A DNA stretch of 64,000 nucleotides from PWHG01 sp964406935 (GTDB taxonomy: Bacteria; Patescibacteriota; Patescibacteriia; Patescibacteriales; UBA12465): contig CAYOTM010000002.1 in NCBI GenBank assembly GCA_964406935.1, forward strand, positions 1 to 64,000, written 5' to 3'. The position numbers and the translations under genes are program-made. Below are positions 42,605-51,374 of the stretch, in pieces (position 1 is the first letter of the stretch; each line of letters starts with the position of its first letter). Below the pieces are notes generated by a model. The model was not told where the DNA came from. It did not search any database and saw nothing but the letters and a program-made list of their open reading frames with translations.

Positions 42605-43816
42605 TTATTTGTCAGGGGAATTATTTTTTTTATTTTTAGTAGGCACAAAAAAGCGCTTACCCTTTAAGGCAGCGGGTAAATATTCTTGCTGACTATCATC
42701 GACAAGCGGTGTATATTTATAATCTCTAGCATAGCCTAAATCGGCCATTAATTTCGTCGGGGCATTACGCAAATGAAGAGGCACGGCTAAATTGCCACTT
42801 TTGAGCACTTCTTGCTTAACCTTCCCATAAGCCAAATAAACATCAATATTTTTTGGTGATTTTGCCAAATAAACAACTGTATGGGCTAAATTAAGGGAAC
42901 ATTCTGGTAAGCCAATTTTAGCGCAAGCATTATAACAAGCGGTGGCTAATAACAAGGCACTATTATTAGCCAAGCCAATATCTTCACTAGCAAAAATAAT
43001 CAAACGCCGAGCAACATATAAGGGGTCTTCCCCGCCCTCTAAAATTCGGGCGAGATAATATAGGGCGGCATCAGCTTGGCTGCCCCGCATTGATTTATGT
43101 AAAGCAGAAATTAAATTAAAATGTTCATCCCCCTTTTTGTCGTATAACAACTGAGGACGATTAGCAATTTTTTTAACCAAATCAGCGGTAATGTCGGTTG
43201 ATTGTTGACTAGCTGCCTCCAGTAAGCCCAGGGCCCGACGAGCATCGCCATTGGCTAAGCGAGCAATTAGTTTAATTACTGGGCTGGCGATTTTTAAAGA
43301 TAGTTTCTTAATTGCTTGCTTAATAATTTTTTCTAGCTCACTCATCGACAAGGGCTCTAAAACAATTAATTTTAGGCGGGACATTAAAGCACTATTTAAA
43401 GCAAAGCTCGGATTTTCGGTAGTAGCGCCAATTAAAATCAAGGTGCCATTTTCCACTTGTGGCAGGAGAGCGTCTTGTTGCGCCTTATTCCAGCGATGAA
43501 TTTCATCAATAAATAATAAAGTCTTTCCACCTAGACGTTTAGTCGCTTTAGCAATCTCAACAATTTTCTTTAAATCTTGAACCCCACTACTAGTAGCCGA
43601 TAATTCAATAAAATCAGCCTTAGTTTCTTTGGCAATAATCAAAGCTAGGGTGGTTTTGCCACTGCCCGGTGGTCCCCAAAAAACTAAAGAAGGTAGATTG
43701 TCCGCTTTAATTGCTTGTCTGAGCCAAGAATCTGGGCCAATCACGGCACTTTGGCCAATAAAATCAGCTAATTTTTCTGGACGCAAGCGTAAAGCTAGGG
43801 GGGTGTTATTAGACAT
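42605..43816 (-). CDS. rarA: Replication-associated recombination protein A (RarA/MgsA)
   Basis: AAA+ ATPase that acts at stalled replication forks. 403 residues from the ATG at 43816: MSNNTPLALRLRPEKLADFIGQ, Walker A GPPGSGKTTLALI, Walker B LLFIDEIHRWNKAQQDALLP, TENPSFALNSALMSRL, and the C-terminal MgsA domain with LHKSMRGSQADAALYYLARIL. A longer frame to 43888 is possible but the promoter sits inside it. The -10 (TACAAT) ends 7 bases before the ATG, so the mRNA should be leaderless. Confidence 0.95.
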   Translation of the reverse strand: MSNNTPLALRLRPEKLADFIGQSAVIGPDSWLRQAIKADNLPSLVFWGPPGSGKTTLALIIAKETKADFIELSATSSGVQDLKKIVEIAKATKRLGGKTLLFIDEIHRWNKAQQDALLPQVENGTLILIGATTENPSFALNSALMSRLKLIVLEPLSMSELEKIIKQAIKKLSLKIASPVIKLIARLANGDARRALGLLEAASQQSTDITADLVKKIANRPQLLYDKKGDEHFNLISALHKSMRGSQADAALYYLARILEGGEDPLYVARRLIIFASEDIGLANNSALLLATACYNACAKIGLPECSLNLAHTVVYLAKSPKNIDVYLAYGKVKQEVLKSGNLAVPLHLRNAPTKLMADLGYARDYKYTPLVDDSQQEYLPAALKGKRFFVPTKNKKNNSPDK

Positions 43817-43822
43817 ATTATT

Positions 43823-43851
43823 ATTGTACCTGGTACTAAGTTGAGAAGCAA
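43823..43851 (-). promoter_or_regulatory. Promoter of rarA (leaderless)
   Basis: -35 TTGCTT (43851-43846), 17-bp spacer, -10 TACAAT (43828-43823), then six bases, then ATG. The predicted start is the A of the ATG. Confidence 0.75.
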
Positions 43852-43932
43852 GCGGCAAAAATAAAGATTTTTTTAGAAAAAATCTCAATAGAATAAGCGG
43901 GTGTCCAGTCTTTTTTGAAGATTAAATGATTT

Positions 43933-43962
43933 AAAAAAACCGTTATTAGTAACGGTTTTTTT
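43933..43962. terminator. Terminator between rarA and sdpI-like gene
   Basis: AAAAAAACCGTTA / TAACGGTTTTTTT, perfect 13-bp stem with loop TTAG. It terminates the SdpI-like gene on the minus strand. Confidence 0.88.
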
Positions 43963-43975
43963 TATCTAAAAATTT

Positions 43976-44656
43976 TTATTTTTTTTGGCGATGTTCCTTC
44001 CAATACAAAATTCCTGAATAAACAGTCGGTCCAAAAATTACTAACAAAATTGCTAAAATAAATAAAGGTAAGCGAAAGCCCGAGGGAGCAACCGTAGTTA
44101 AGGCAATCAAGGCACCCGCAACTGTAAATAAGCGACCACCAATTTGGTGAGTTTTATCCCACACTTTTAAGGATTGCCTGGTCCAGGGAGTTTTAATGCC
44201 CACAAACCAATTATACTTAAACTTATCTAAAGCCGTCCCTAACCAAACAAACAACATGGCTACAAAAATTGGCACCCAAAAAGAGACATTAATCGGATAA
44301 TCTAAGGCGGCAAAAGAGATTGTAAAATAAATAAATCCTAAAAAGGCAATTACCACATCTTTTAATTGATGATAACTATAAGCAAAACGATAATATTGTT
44401 CACGGTGGGAATCAAGCTGTGGTAAAAATAAAAAAGCTAAATAAATAAAAAAGGTAAAAATAGGCAAAACAAAAGCAGCTACCAAAGGCGGGGCAAAACG
44501 ACTGGCTTGGCCATTAAAATTCCAGAAAACAGCCACCGATTCTGGAAAAATTGAATAAAACCAAATAGCAGCGACAAATAATAAAGCAATGATGGCCGCG
44601 GGAAACCATTCGGTTTTCCAGTTCATCGGCAAGGGGCTATGTTTAAATAAGGGCAT
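43976..44656 (-). CDS. SdpI/DUF1648-type membrane protein
   Basis: 226 residues, about six TM helices. N-terminal DUF1648 region with WNFNGQASRFAPP. The SdpI family core is NWFVGIKTPWTRQSLKVWDKTHQIGGRLF near 140-170. Family members include the Bacillus SdpI immunity protein, which protects against the SdpC toxin. No sdpC-like gene is present, so immunity is not supported; a generic membrane role is the safer reading. Divergent from the copper operon, with promoter TTGCGA-17-TATAAT at 44682-44710. Confidence 0.85.
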   Translation of the reverse strand: MPLFKHSPLPMNWKTEWFPAAIIALLFVAAIWFYSIFPESVAVFWNFNGQASRFAPPLVAAFVLPIFTFFIYLAFLFLPQLDSHREQYYRFAYSYHQLKDVVIAFLGFIYFTISFAALDYPINVSFWVPIFVAMLFVWLGTALDKFKYNWFVGIKTPWTRQSLKVWDKTHQIGGRLFTVAGALIALTTVAPSGFRLPLFILAILLVIFGPTVYSGILYWKEHRQKK

Positions 44657-44681
44657 AGATTAGTAAAAATAAGATATTTTT

Positions 44682-44710
44682 ATTATATAACTTGAGGGAA
44701 AAAATCGCAA
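44682..44710 (-). promoter_or_regulatory. Promoter of the SdpI-like gene
   Basis: -35 TTGCGA (44710-44705), 17-bp spacer, -10 TATAAT (44687-44682). Confidence 0.75.
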
Positions 44711-44753
44711 GCTAATTAGGCAATAACCAGGATAATTTACTAGAAAATTTCAC

Positions 44754-44782
44754 TTGACCTTAATTTAATTTTTGTCTATAAT
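44754..44782 (+). promoter_or_regulatory. Promoter of the copper operon
   Basis: -35 TTGACC (44754-44759), 17-bp spacer, -10 TATAAT (44777-44782). Start about 44789, inside the operator. Confidence 0.88.
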
Positions 44783-44807
44783 ATACCCATACCTATGGTA
44801 TAGGTAT
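44782..44807 (+). promoter_or_regulatory. Predicted CsoR-type operator
   Basis: Two overlapping inverted repeats: ATACCTAT / ATAGGTAT with a 3-nt spacer (44789-44807), and TATACC / GGTATA (44782-44802). They sit at the -10/+1 of the promoter and just before csoR. TACC/GGTA dyads are a common core of CsoR-family sites. Confidence 0.7.
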
Positions 44808-44842
44808 ATTAATTAATTATTATTAAATATTTAATAAACTAT

Positions 44843-45121
44843 ATGAATCATCAACAACAAACTAAACAAATTCTGATTAGCTTAAAAAAGAGTCGGGGTT
44901 TACTTGATAAAATTATTGAAATGGTGGAAGACAAGGAATATTGTATTAATATTATGCAACAAAATATGGCCGCTTTGGGCTTACTCAAATCCGTCCAACA
45001 TAAATTACTTGATCGCCATCTTCATTCCTGTTTTAAGGGAGCAATTAATTCTAAGAATGATAAACAAAAAAGCAAAATGATTGAAGAAATTATCCAGGTT
45101 ACTAGACTGACTAATAAATAA
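44843..45121 (+). CDS. csoR: CsoR-family metal-sensing repressor
   Basis: 92-residue all-helical repressor of the CsoR/RcnR family (DUF156). The copper ligand trio is present: a Cys in YCINIM near residue 34, then HLHSC with a His and Cys in HxxxC spacing. It would release DNA upon Cu(I) binding. It starts the operon that continues with the TauE-cupredoxin fusion and CopA, an arrangement supporting a copper role. Confidence 0.9.
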   Translation: MNHQQQTKQILISLKKSRGLLDKIIEMVEDKEYCINIMQQNMAALGLLKSVQHKLLDRHLHSCFKGAINSKNDKQKSKMIEEIIQVTRLTNK

Positions 45122-45122
45122 T

Positions 45123-46481
45123 ATGGCTACTAATAAGAAACAGAAGATTTACTTTTCTGGTCTCCATTGTAAAAATTGCGAAATTTTAGTAACTAAAAAA
45201 ATTAATGAACTAGCTGGCGTGAAAGTAAAAGAAATTAATCGTCAACAAGGCTGGTTAGAGGTTAATTATGAACAGACGGCCCCCAATATTAATAATTTAA
45301 ATAATTTGTTTACAGTCGAAAAGTATCAATTTGCCACTCAAGCTTTCAAGACCAAAGCAATCACCACTAAAGACTGGCTATTTGTTGGGCTATCGCTGGT
45401 AATTATTATTGGGATATTTTTCAGTTTAAATCGTTTAGGAATCGATCAATTTTTTAATTTAAGTGATAGCTCTTCCCTGCTAACTTTTCTGGTATTTGGA
45501 TTACTAGCTGGAATATCAACTTGCGCCGCTTTAGTCGGCGGAATTATCTTAGCTTTAAGCCGCCAATGGCAAGCTAAAACTGATCACCAAGTAAACTTTT
45601 TTAAAAAATTTCAACCCGTTTGGTTATTTAATTTAGGGCGCTTAATTGCCTTTGGGGTGGGTGGTTATTTTTTGGGTTGGCTAGGACAAAGTTTACAAAT
45701 TTCTCTTGATATCACTGTTTGGTTCATTATCGCTGTCTCCCTGATTATGTTAATAATTGGTCTTAAAGGCTTAGGACTAAAATTACCAAGTAAAAAAATT
45801 CTCCCTGATAAATTTACTAAATTTATCACTCAAGAAAATAATTTCACTAAAGCTTGGTCGCCAGCGGTGATGGGGGCCTTAAGTTTCTTTGTGCCCTGTG
45901 GCTTTACCATTGCTGTTCAATCATTGGCCCTCCTGGCTCCTAGTCCACTCCAAGCTAGCTTAATGATGTTGTTTTTTGCCCTAGGAACCGCACCAGCCCT
46001 AGTAGCAATCGGTTTGTTCGGTCTAAAAATTTATTCCATCAGAGCTTCCCTGATTATCTCCTTTATTTTAATTTTCTTGGCTATTTATAATATCAATTCC
46101 CAATTTAATATCTTAGGTTGGCCAAATTTGAATAATTTAACTGTCAGCCAAACTACTAATCAACAACTAGAAGAAGATGGCTGGGCACGAATGGTTAATG
46201 GTAAACAAGTAATCAAAATGGAGGCTTATAGTTTTAAGTATGATCCCAGCTATTTCAAAGTAAGAGTGGGTGTGCCAGTAAGGTGGGAAATTGCCGACCA
46301 AGGTACTAGTGGTTGCACTAATGCCGTTATTTCTCGCGATTTATTTACTGGTTCCATTCCTTTAACTCGCGGGCAAATAAGTGTTAAGGAATTTACTCCC
46401 ACTAAAGTGGGCCGTTATCCTTTCAGTTGCTGGATGGGCATGGTTTCGGGCACCATCGAAGTCGCTGATCCTAATAATTAA
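45123..46481 (+). CDS. HMA-TauE/DsbD-like-cupredoxin fusion protein for copper handling
   Basis: 452 residues, three parts. 1-75: heavy-metal-associated domain with HCKNCE. About 80-340: a six- to seven-TM DsbD/TauE-like module. About 355-452: a cupredoxin-like domain with SGCTN and PFSCWMGMVSG (Cys and Met ligands). This three-part fusion occurs in Gram-positive and CPR copper operons. It probably moves or traps copper at the membrane with CopA. It starts one base after the csoR stop, so the genes are translationally coupled. Confidence 0.85.
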   Translation: MATNKKQKIYFSGLHCKNCEILVTKKINELAGVKVKEINRQQGWLEVNYEQTAPNINNLNNLFTVEKYQFATQAFKTKAITTKDWLFVGLSLVIIIGIFFSLNRLGIDQFFNLSDSSSLLTFLVFGLLAGISTCAALVGGIILALSRQWQAKTDHQVNFFKKFQPVWLFNLGRLIAFGVGGYFLGWLGQSLQISLDITVWFIIAVSLIMLIIGLKGLGLKLPSKKILPDKFTKFITQENNFTKAWSPAVMGALSFFVPCGFTIAVQSLALLAPSPLQASLMMLFFALGTAPALVAIGLFGLKIYSIRASLIISFILIFLAIYNINSQFNILGWPNLNNLTVSQTTNQQLEEDGWARMVNGKQVIKMEAYSFKYDPSYFKVRVGVPVRWEIADQGTSGCTNAVISRDLFTGSIPLTRGQISVKEFTPTKVGRYPFSCWMGMVSGTIEVADPNN

Positions 46482-46486
46482 ATAAT

Positions 46487-48701
46487 ATGAAAAATAATAA
46501 TCTCAAAATTTTAGGCATGACCTGTGTTAGTTGTGCTAAAAACATTGAAAATCATTTAAAGAAAAATCCGAAGATAAAAGAAGCGCGGGTAGATTTTGTT
46601 AATAAAAGCTTAAGCTTAGAAACAAATGAAGAAATATCTTTAAAAGCGGTTGCTCAAGAAGTTAATGATTTAGGTTATCAGGCCATCTTAGATAATGATA
46701 ATGAAAAGGGATTGACCGACGATTTAGCTCAGCAAGAACAGCAAGCAATTAAAACCGCTAAATTCAAAGTAGTCTTGGCCTTTGCCTTAAGTGTTCCTTT
46801 GATGGTGGCGATGGTTTTAATGTATTTAGATATTCACTTAATGTTTTTAAGTAATGATCCGGTTATCGCTGCTAAAATCCAAATGATGATTGAAGCTGGT
46901 CTGTCTTTTATAGTTGTTTACATTCTTGGTTGGAGAACTCATGTTTCGGCATTTAAGTCACTGAAAAAATTATACGCCAATATGGACGTCTTGATTTCTT
47001 TGGGGGCTCAGGCAGCTTGGTTGTTTGGTTTAGCAGCTTTCTTTTGGAAAATTCCCGTCTTCTTTGAAATTGCCGCCTTTATTATTGCCTTTCAACTACT
47101 TGGTCGTTTCTTAGAAGAAAGAGCTAAGGGAAAAACTTCAGAAGCTTTAAGCAAACTCCTAAAATTAGAAGCGAAAACTGCTAGAATTATTATTGATGGC
47201 CAAGAACAGGAAGTAGCGGTTAAAAATTTACGCTTAGGTGATCTTATGTTGGTAAAACCCGGTGAAAAAATTCCGACCGACGGGCAAGTGATGGCTGGTC
47301 AATCAAGTGTTGATGAGTCAATGGCCACCGGCGAATCTTTACCAGTGGAAAAAACTGTCGACTCAACGGTTATCGGTTCGGCTATTAATCAGGCTGGAGT
47401 GCTTAAAATAAAAGTTACTAAATTAGGCCAAGACACTTTTTTAGCGCAAGTAGTTAAATTAGTTAAAGAAGCTCAAGGCTCCAGAATTCCTATTCAAGAG
47501 TTTGCTGATAAGGTAACCGCTTATTTTGTACCCATTATTTTATTAGTAGCTGCTCTCACTCTAATTATTTGGTTAATTATTGGCTCCTGGTTTACCGCCG
47601 TGGTCGCCGCGATTACCGTTTTAATTATTGCCTGTCCCTGCGCCTTAGGACTAGCCACTCCCACCGCCCTAACTGTTGGCATTGGTCGGGGGGCTAATCA
47701 AGGAATTTTATTTAGACGTGGTGAAGCGATTGAGTTAATGGGTAAAGTGAAAATTATTGTCCTCGATAAAACTGGCACACTCACTAAAGGTCAGCCAAAA
47801 GTAACTGCAATTGTGCCAAGCACTAATATTTCTCCTGAAGAATTAATCTCTCTAGCAGCCGCCGCGGAAGCTAACTCAGAACATCCCTTAGCTCAAGCGA
47901 TTGTCAAGGAAGCAAAAAAACAACAGTTACCGATTAAAGAAAGCAGTGATTTTCAAGCAATTTTTGGTCAAGGTCTAAGAGCCACCATTGATGGAAAAAA
48001 AATATTTATTGGTAGGCGTTTACTAATGACTAATAATAATATCAACTATCAACATTTAGAAGAACGGATTGTCTCTTTAGAAAATCAAGGGAAGACAGTT
48101 ATTCTAGTAGCTACTCAAGAAAAAATCTTAGGCCTAATTGCGATGGCTGACACCCTAAAAGATGACAGTCGCCTAGCGATCAGCCAATTAAAAGAATTGG
48201 GTTACAAGCTAGTCATGCTAACTGGCGATAATCAACAAACTGCTTTAGCGATTGCTAAAGAAGTGGGAATTGATGAAGTAAGGGCCGAGGTTTTGCCTGA
48301 GCAAAAAGTCCAAGCAATTAAAGAATTACAAAAAAATGGAGCGGTTCAAGTAGCCATGGTGGGTGATGGTATTAATGATGCCCCGGCCCTAACTCAAGCA
48401 GACATCGGGATTGCGATTGGCACAGGAACTGATATCGCCATTGAAGCCGGTGAAATTACTCTAATTAGAGGGGAATTAACAGCGCTGGTTACCACCATTA
48501 AACTTAGTAAAAAAACCTTCCAAGTAGTTAAGCAAAATTTATTCTGGGCTTATGCTTATAATCTAATTGCTGTTCCCTTAGCGGCTTTCGGAATCCTAGC
48601 AACTATNNNNNNNNNNTCCAATTATCGCTGCTGGAGCAATGGCTTTTAGTTCCTTCTCAGTGGTCGCCAACTCCCTACGTTTGAAAAAAATAAAAATTTA
48701 A
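46487..48701 (+). CDS. copA: Copper-translocating P-type ATPase CopA (interrupted by an assembly gap)
   Basis: P1B-type Cu(I) exporter. HMA domain with GMTCVSC, TM helices, the actuator TGES, CPCALG in the copper channel, DKTGTLT (phosphorylation), SEHPLA and GDGINDAPAL. The 10-N gap (48607-48616) lies in the last TM region. After it the protein resumes in another frame as IIAAGAMAFSSFSVVANSLRLKKIKI with a stop at 48699-48701, so a plain translation misreads a short false end. The gap size is arbitrary; the gene is whole in nature. Last gene of the copper operon. Confidence 0.93.
48607..48616. other. Scaffold gap (10 N) inside copA
   Basis: Ten N mark an unresolved join. The flanking coding parts belong to the same protein but are out of frame by the written gap length, so the true missing length is not 10. 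Confidence 0.98.
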
Positions 48702-48719
48702 TAACTTAAATAAAAATAA

Positions 48720-48747
48720 AAAACTCTTCCCATTTAGGAAGAGTTTT
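48720..48747. terminator. Bidirectional terminator between copA and the acyl-CoA synthetase gene
   Basis: AAAACTCTTCC / GGAAGAGTTTT, loop CATTTA, T-run after and A-run before. It serves both convergent genes. Confidence 0.9.
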
Positions 48748-48773
48748 TTTAGTAAAAATAATTTTAAAAAATT

Positions 48774-50870
48774 TTACCGCAGAATGATTCGAGCATCAGC
48801 GATTTTCACTCCCTGATCTTGAGCAAAGACCATTAGTGGATTAATATCAATTTCTTTAATTTCCGGATGCTCACGCATAATTAATAAAACTCTGAGTAAA
48901 CAATCAACAATTTTTTCTTGATCAGCCAATGGTCGCCCCCGATAAGCCTGGAGAATTTTACTAGATTTTAAGTGAGTTAACATTTTAGAAGCAGCTGCCC
49001 TGGATAAGGGATCAACTCCAAAAACACGATCAGCTAGAATTTCTACATAAATTCCTCCCAAGCCAATCATCACTGCCGGCCCTAAAGCGGGATCACGCAC
49101 CGCCCCGATAATTAATTCGGTTAGCTGACCAGTAATCATTTCACTAATTAACACCCCGGAAATATCCGCCTCTGGTTTATTTTTTTTAACCTGCTTAATT
49201 AACTTTTTATAAGCTAAGGGAATATCTTTTTTAGCCACTGACAAAATAACTCCACCAACTTCAGTTTTATGCAAAATATCGGGTGAAACTATTTTTAGGG
49301 CAACTTTGTCTTTAAAATTACTAGCGGCTAACTTGGCAGCCGATAAATTATTCACAAAACGATATCTTAAAACTGGTAAATTATAGGCGGCTAAAACCTT
49401 GAGGGCTTCAGTTTCCAGAAGATGTGAGTCGCCACGACCAATTACTTGTTTAATAATCGAATTAACTGGCGTATTTCTGACATCGGAAAAATTAGGAATT
49501 TGTAAACTAGGAAAAGATTGATGATTTGACCACTGATGTAGGGCAGTTAGGGCTTTAACCGCCGGCTCAGGAAAATCAAATACCGCAATTCCCTGCTGAC
49601 GTAAATAATCGCGAAATTTAGCTACTAACTCCTCCCCCATTAAAACAGCTACTACAGTTTTCTTAGTTTCCTTCTTAAAACTAAGAATAGCTTGAGCACT
49701 TAATTTAATATCAGACATTGACTGCGGGCTAAGAATTACTAACACTGAATCAGTGTGTTTATCCTTGGCTAAAATATTTAGAGTTAAACGGTAGCGCTCG
49801 GCCGGAGCATCGCCTAAAATATCAATGGGATTACCTAAACTAGCATTAGCCGGTAAACTATTAGCTAGTAAGGATGAAGTATTAAGAGAAAAGGAAGCTA
49901 AATTTAAGTGATTTACGCTCGCCATATCCGCCGCTAATACGCCCGGGCCGCCGGCATTAGTCACAATCGCTAATTTATTAACGCTTAGATCTAAATTGTT
50001 ATTTAAGACTTGTAAGTAATCAAGTAGTTCATTAATATTTTCCGCTCGAATGATTTGTCCTTGGCGAAATAGGGCTTGATAAATTTCATCATTACCAGCT
50101 AAAGCACCAGTATGAGAAGCGCTAGCCCCGGCACCGATCTGGGTCCGCCCACCTTTTAAAATCACCACTGGTTTACCTGCCTTAGCTAACCGCTGACAAG
50201 CTTCCAAAAATTTCTTCGGTCGAGCTAGTTGCTCAACATATAAAGCAATGATTTTGGTAAACTTATCAGTCACTAAATAATTTAATAGGTCTGCTTCATC
50301 AATGACTGCTTTATTGCCCACGCTAATAAATTTAGAAAAACCTAAGTTGAGTGATTTAGCGGCATCAATAAAGGCCGTACACAAGGCCCCACTTTGAGAA
50401 ATAAAAGCAATTTGGCCGGCCTGAGCATCAGTAGCTGAAAAAGAAGCATTTAGTTTAATGACAGGATTAAGCACGCCTAAACAATTTGGACCAAGTAAAT
50501 TAATTTTATAGAGCTTAGCAATCTTGGTAATTTCTTCCTCCAAGGTTAAATTACCCACCTCTTTAAAACCAGCCGAAATAACAATCGCCGCTGGAATTTT
50601 TAGGCTTCCGCCCTGCCCTAAAACACTAGGCACAATTTTAGCTGGTACGGCAACGATCATTAAATCAACTGATTCTTTAATATCAGCTAAGCTAGCATAA
50701 CACTTAAGATTAAGTAATTTGTTATATTTCGGATTTACTGGAAAAATTTTCCCAGCAAAACCACTAGTAATTAAATTTTTTAATAAATCGTGCCCGACGC
50801 TTCCCTCTCTACCTGAAGCGCCAATCAGAGCAATGCTTCTAGGATTAAAAACTTTATTTAAATTTAACAT
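48774..50870 (-). CDS. Acetate-CoA ligase (ADP-forming), fused alpha/beta type
   Basis: 698 residues. Domain order: CoA-binding (about 1-130, IGASGREGSVGHDLLKNL), succinyl-CoA ligase-like (about 140-290, FISQSGALCTAFIDAA), the phosphohistidine segment GASASHTGALAGNDE, and a C-terminal ATP-grasp domain (about 475-698, HKTEVGGVILSV, DINPLMVF). It would convert acetyl-CoA + ADP + Pi to acetate + ATP. This fits with the fermentative gene set at the left end. Substrate may be another acyl-CoA. Confidence 0.92.
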   Translation of the reverse strand: MLNLNKVFNPRSIALIGASGREGSVGHDLLKNLITSGFAGKIFPVNPKYNKLLNLKCYASLADIKESVDLMIVAVPAKIVPSVLGQGGSLKIPAAIVISAGFKEVGNLTLEEEITKIAKLYKINLLGPNCLGVLNPVIKLNASFSATDAQAGQIAFISQSGALCTAFIDAAKSLNLGFSKFISVGNKAVIDEADLLNYLVTDKFTKIIALYVEQLARPKKFLEACQRLAKAGKPVVILKGGRTQIGAGASASHTGALAGNDEIYQALFRQGQIIRAENINELLDYLQVLNNNLDLSVNKLAIVTNAGGPGVLAADMASVNHLNLASFSLNTSSLLANSLPANASLGNPIDILGDAPAERYRLTLNILAKDKHTDSVLVILSPQSMSDIKLSAQAILSFKKETKKTVVAVLMGEELVAKFRDYLRQQGIAVFDFPEPAVKALTALHQWSNHQSFPSLQIPNFSDVRNTPVNSIIKQVIGRGDSHLLETEALKVLAAYNLPVLRYRFVNNLSAAKLAASNFKDKVALKIVSPDILHKTEVGGVILSVAKKDIPLAYKKLIKQVKKNKPEADISGVLISEMITGQLTELIIGAVRDPALGPAVMIGLGGIYVEILADRVFGVDPLSRAAASKMLTHLKSSKILQAYRGRPLADQEKIVDCLLRVLLIMREHPEIKEIDINPLMVFAQDQGVKIADARIILR

Positions 50871-50935
50871 AATATTTAATAATTATTACAATCAAAATTC
50901 ATCTTTTTCTTGCTTTATAAAAAATAATTAAAGAA

Positions 50936-50987
50936 AAAACCCAAACTAGCTTAACTTCTGATAATAATTAAACTGTGGGTTTAAAAA
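50936..50987. terminator. Weak terminator after the small acidic gene
   Basis: AAACCCA / TGGGTTT 7-bp stem with a loop of over 30 nt and A/T flanks. Moderately convincing only. Confidence 0.35.
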
Positions 50988-51013
50988 AATCTCCAATAAA
51001 TTACCCCTGGAAA

Positions 51014-51274
51014 TTACAGCTTAATTTCTAAATCATCTGGCTCTAGGGGGGTTGAACTGCTGCCTGTCTCCATCTCCTCTGACTCAGGAAAATTAATTTC
51101 TGACTCCGATGATAATTGATCACCCCGAGGATAATCATTATTAGTCGAGTCTCCTGGATTATTATTAACAACTATTTCTGGATGATTAATTTCAGTATCT
51201 ACTTCTATCGGTTGACCTAAATCGCTAGCTGACTCAGCGGCCGGAAAAATTTTTTGCCAAAATTTACTAAACAT
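51014..51274 (-). CDS. Small acidic protein of unknown function
   Basis: 86 residues, starting MFSKFWQKIFPAAESA. The first 12 residues are amphipathic and basic/aromatic, the remaining part is rich in Glu, Asp, Ser and Asn and likely disordered. No recognised domain. The short aromatic N-terminus could associate with a membrane. It has its own strong promoter (51298-51325), which supports a real gene. Low complexity prevents a family call. Confidence 0.55.
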   Translation of the reverse strand: MFSKFWQKIFPAAESASDLGQPIEVDTEINHPEIVVNNNPGDSTNNDYPRGDQLSSESEINFPESEEMETGSSSTPLEPDDLEIKL

Positions 51275-51297
51275 ATATTTTTTATTATTGTACTTTT

Positions 51298-51325
51298 ATT
51301 ATACCATTTATTTGACCAGAAACAA
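51298..51325 (-). promoter_or_regulatory. Promoter of the small acidic gene
   Basis: -35 TTGTTT (51325-51320), 16-bp spacer, extended -10 TGGTATAAT (-10 at 51303-51298). Start about 51291, 17-nt leader. Confidence 0.65.
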
Positions 51326-51374
51326 AAAATTATAATTATTTATCTTGTTGTTAAAAATAAGGTGAACAAAAATA

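Noticed and set aside
43976..44656. SdpI as toxin immunity in a toxin-antitoxin system
   Set aside because: No SdpC-like or other toxin gene lies beside it and the neighbours are rarA and the copper operon.
46487..48649. copA as a pseudogene or truncated protein
   Set aside because: The disruption coincides exactly with the N gap and the normal C-terminus follows in another frame.
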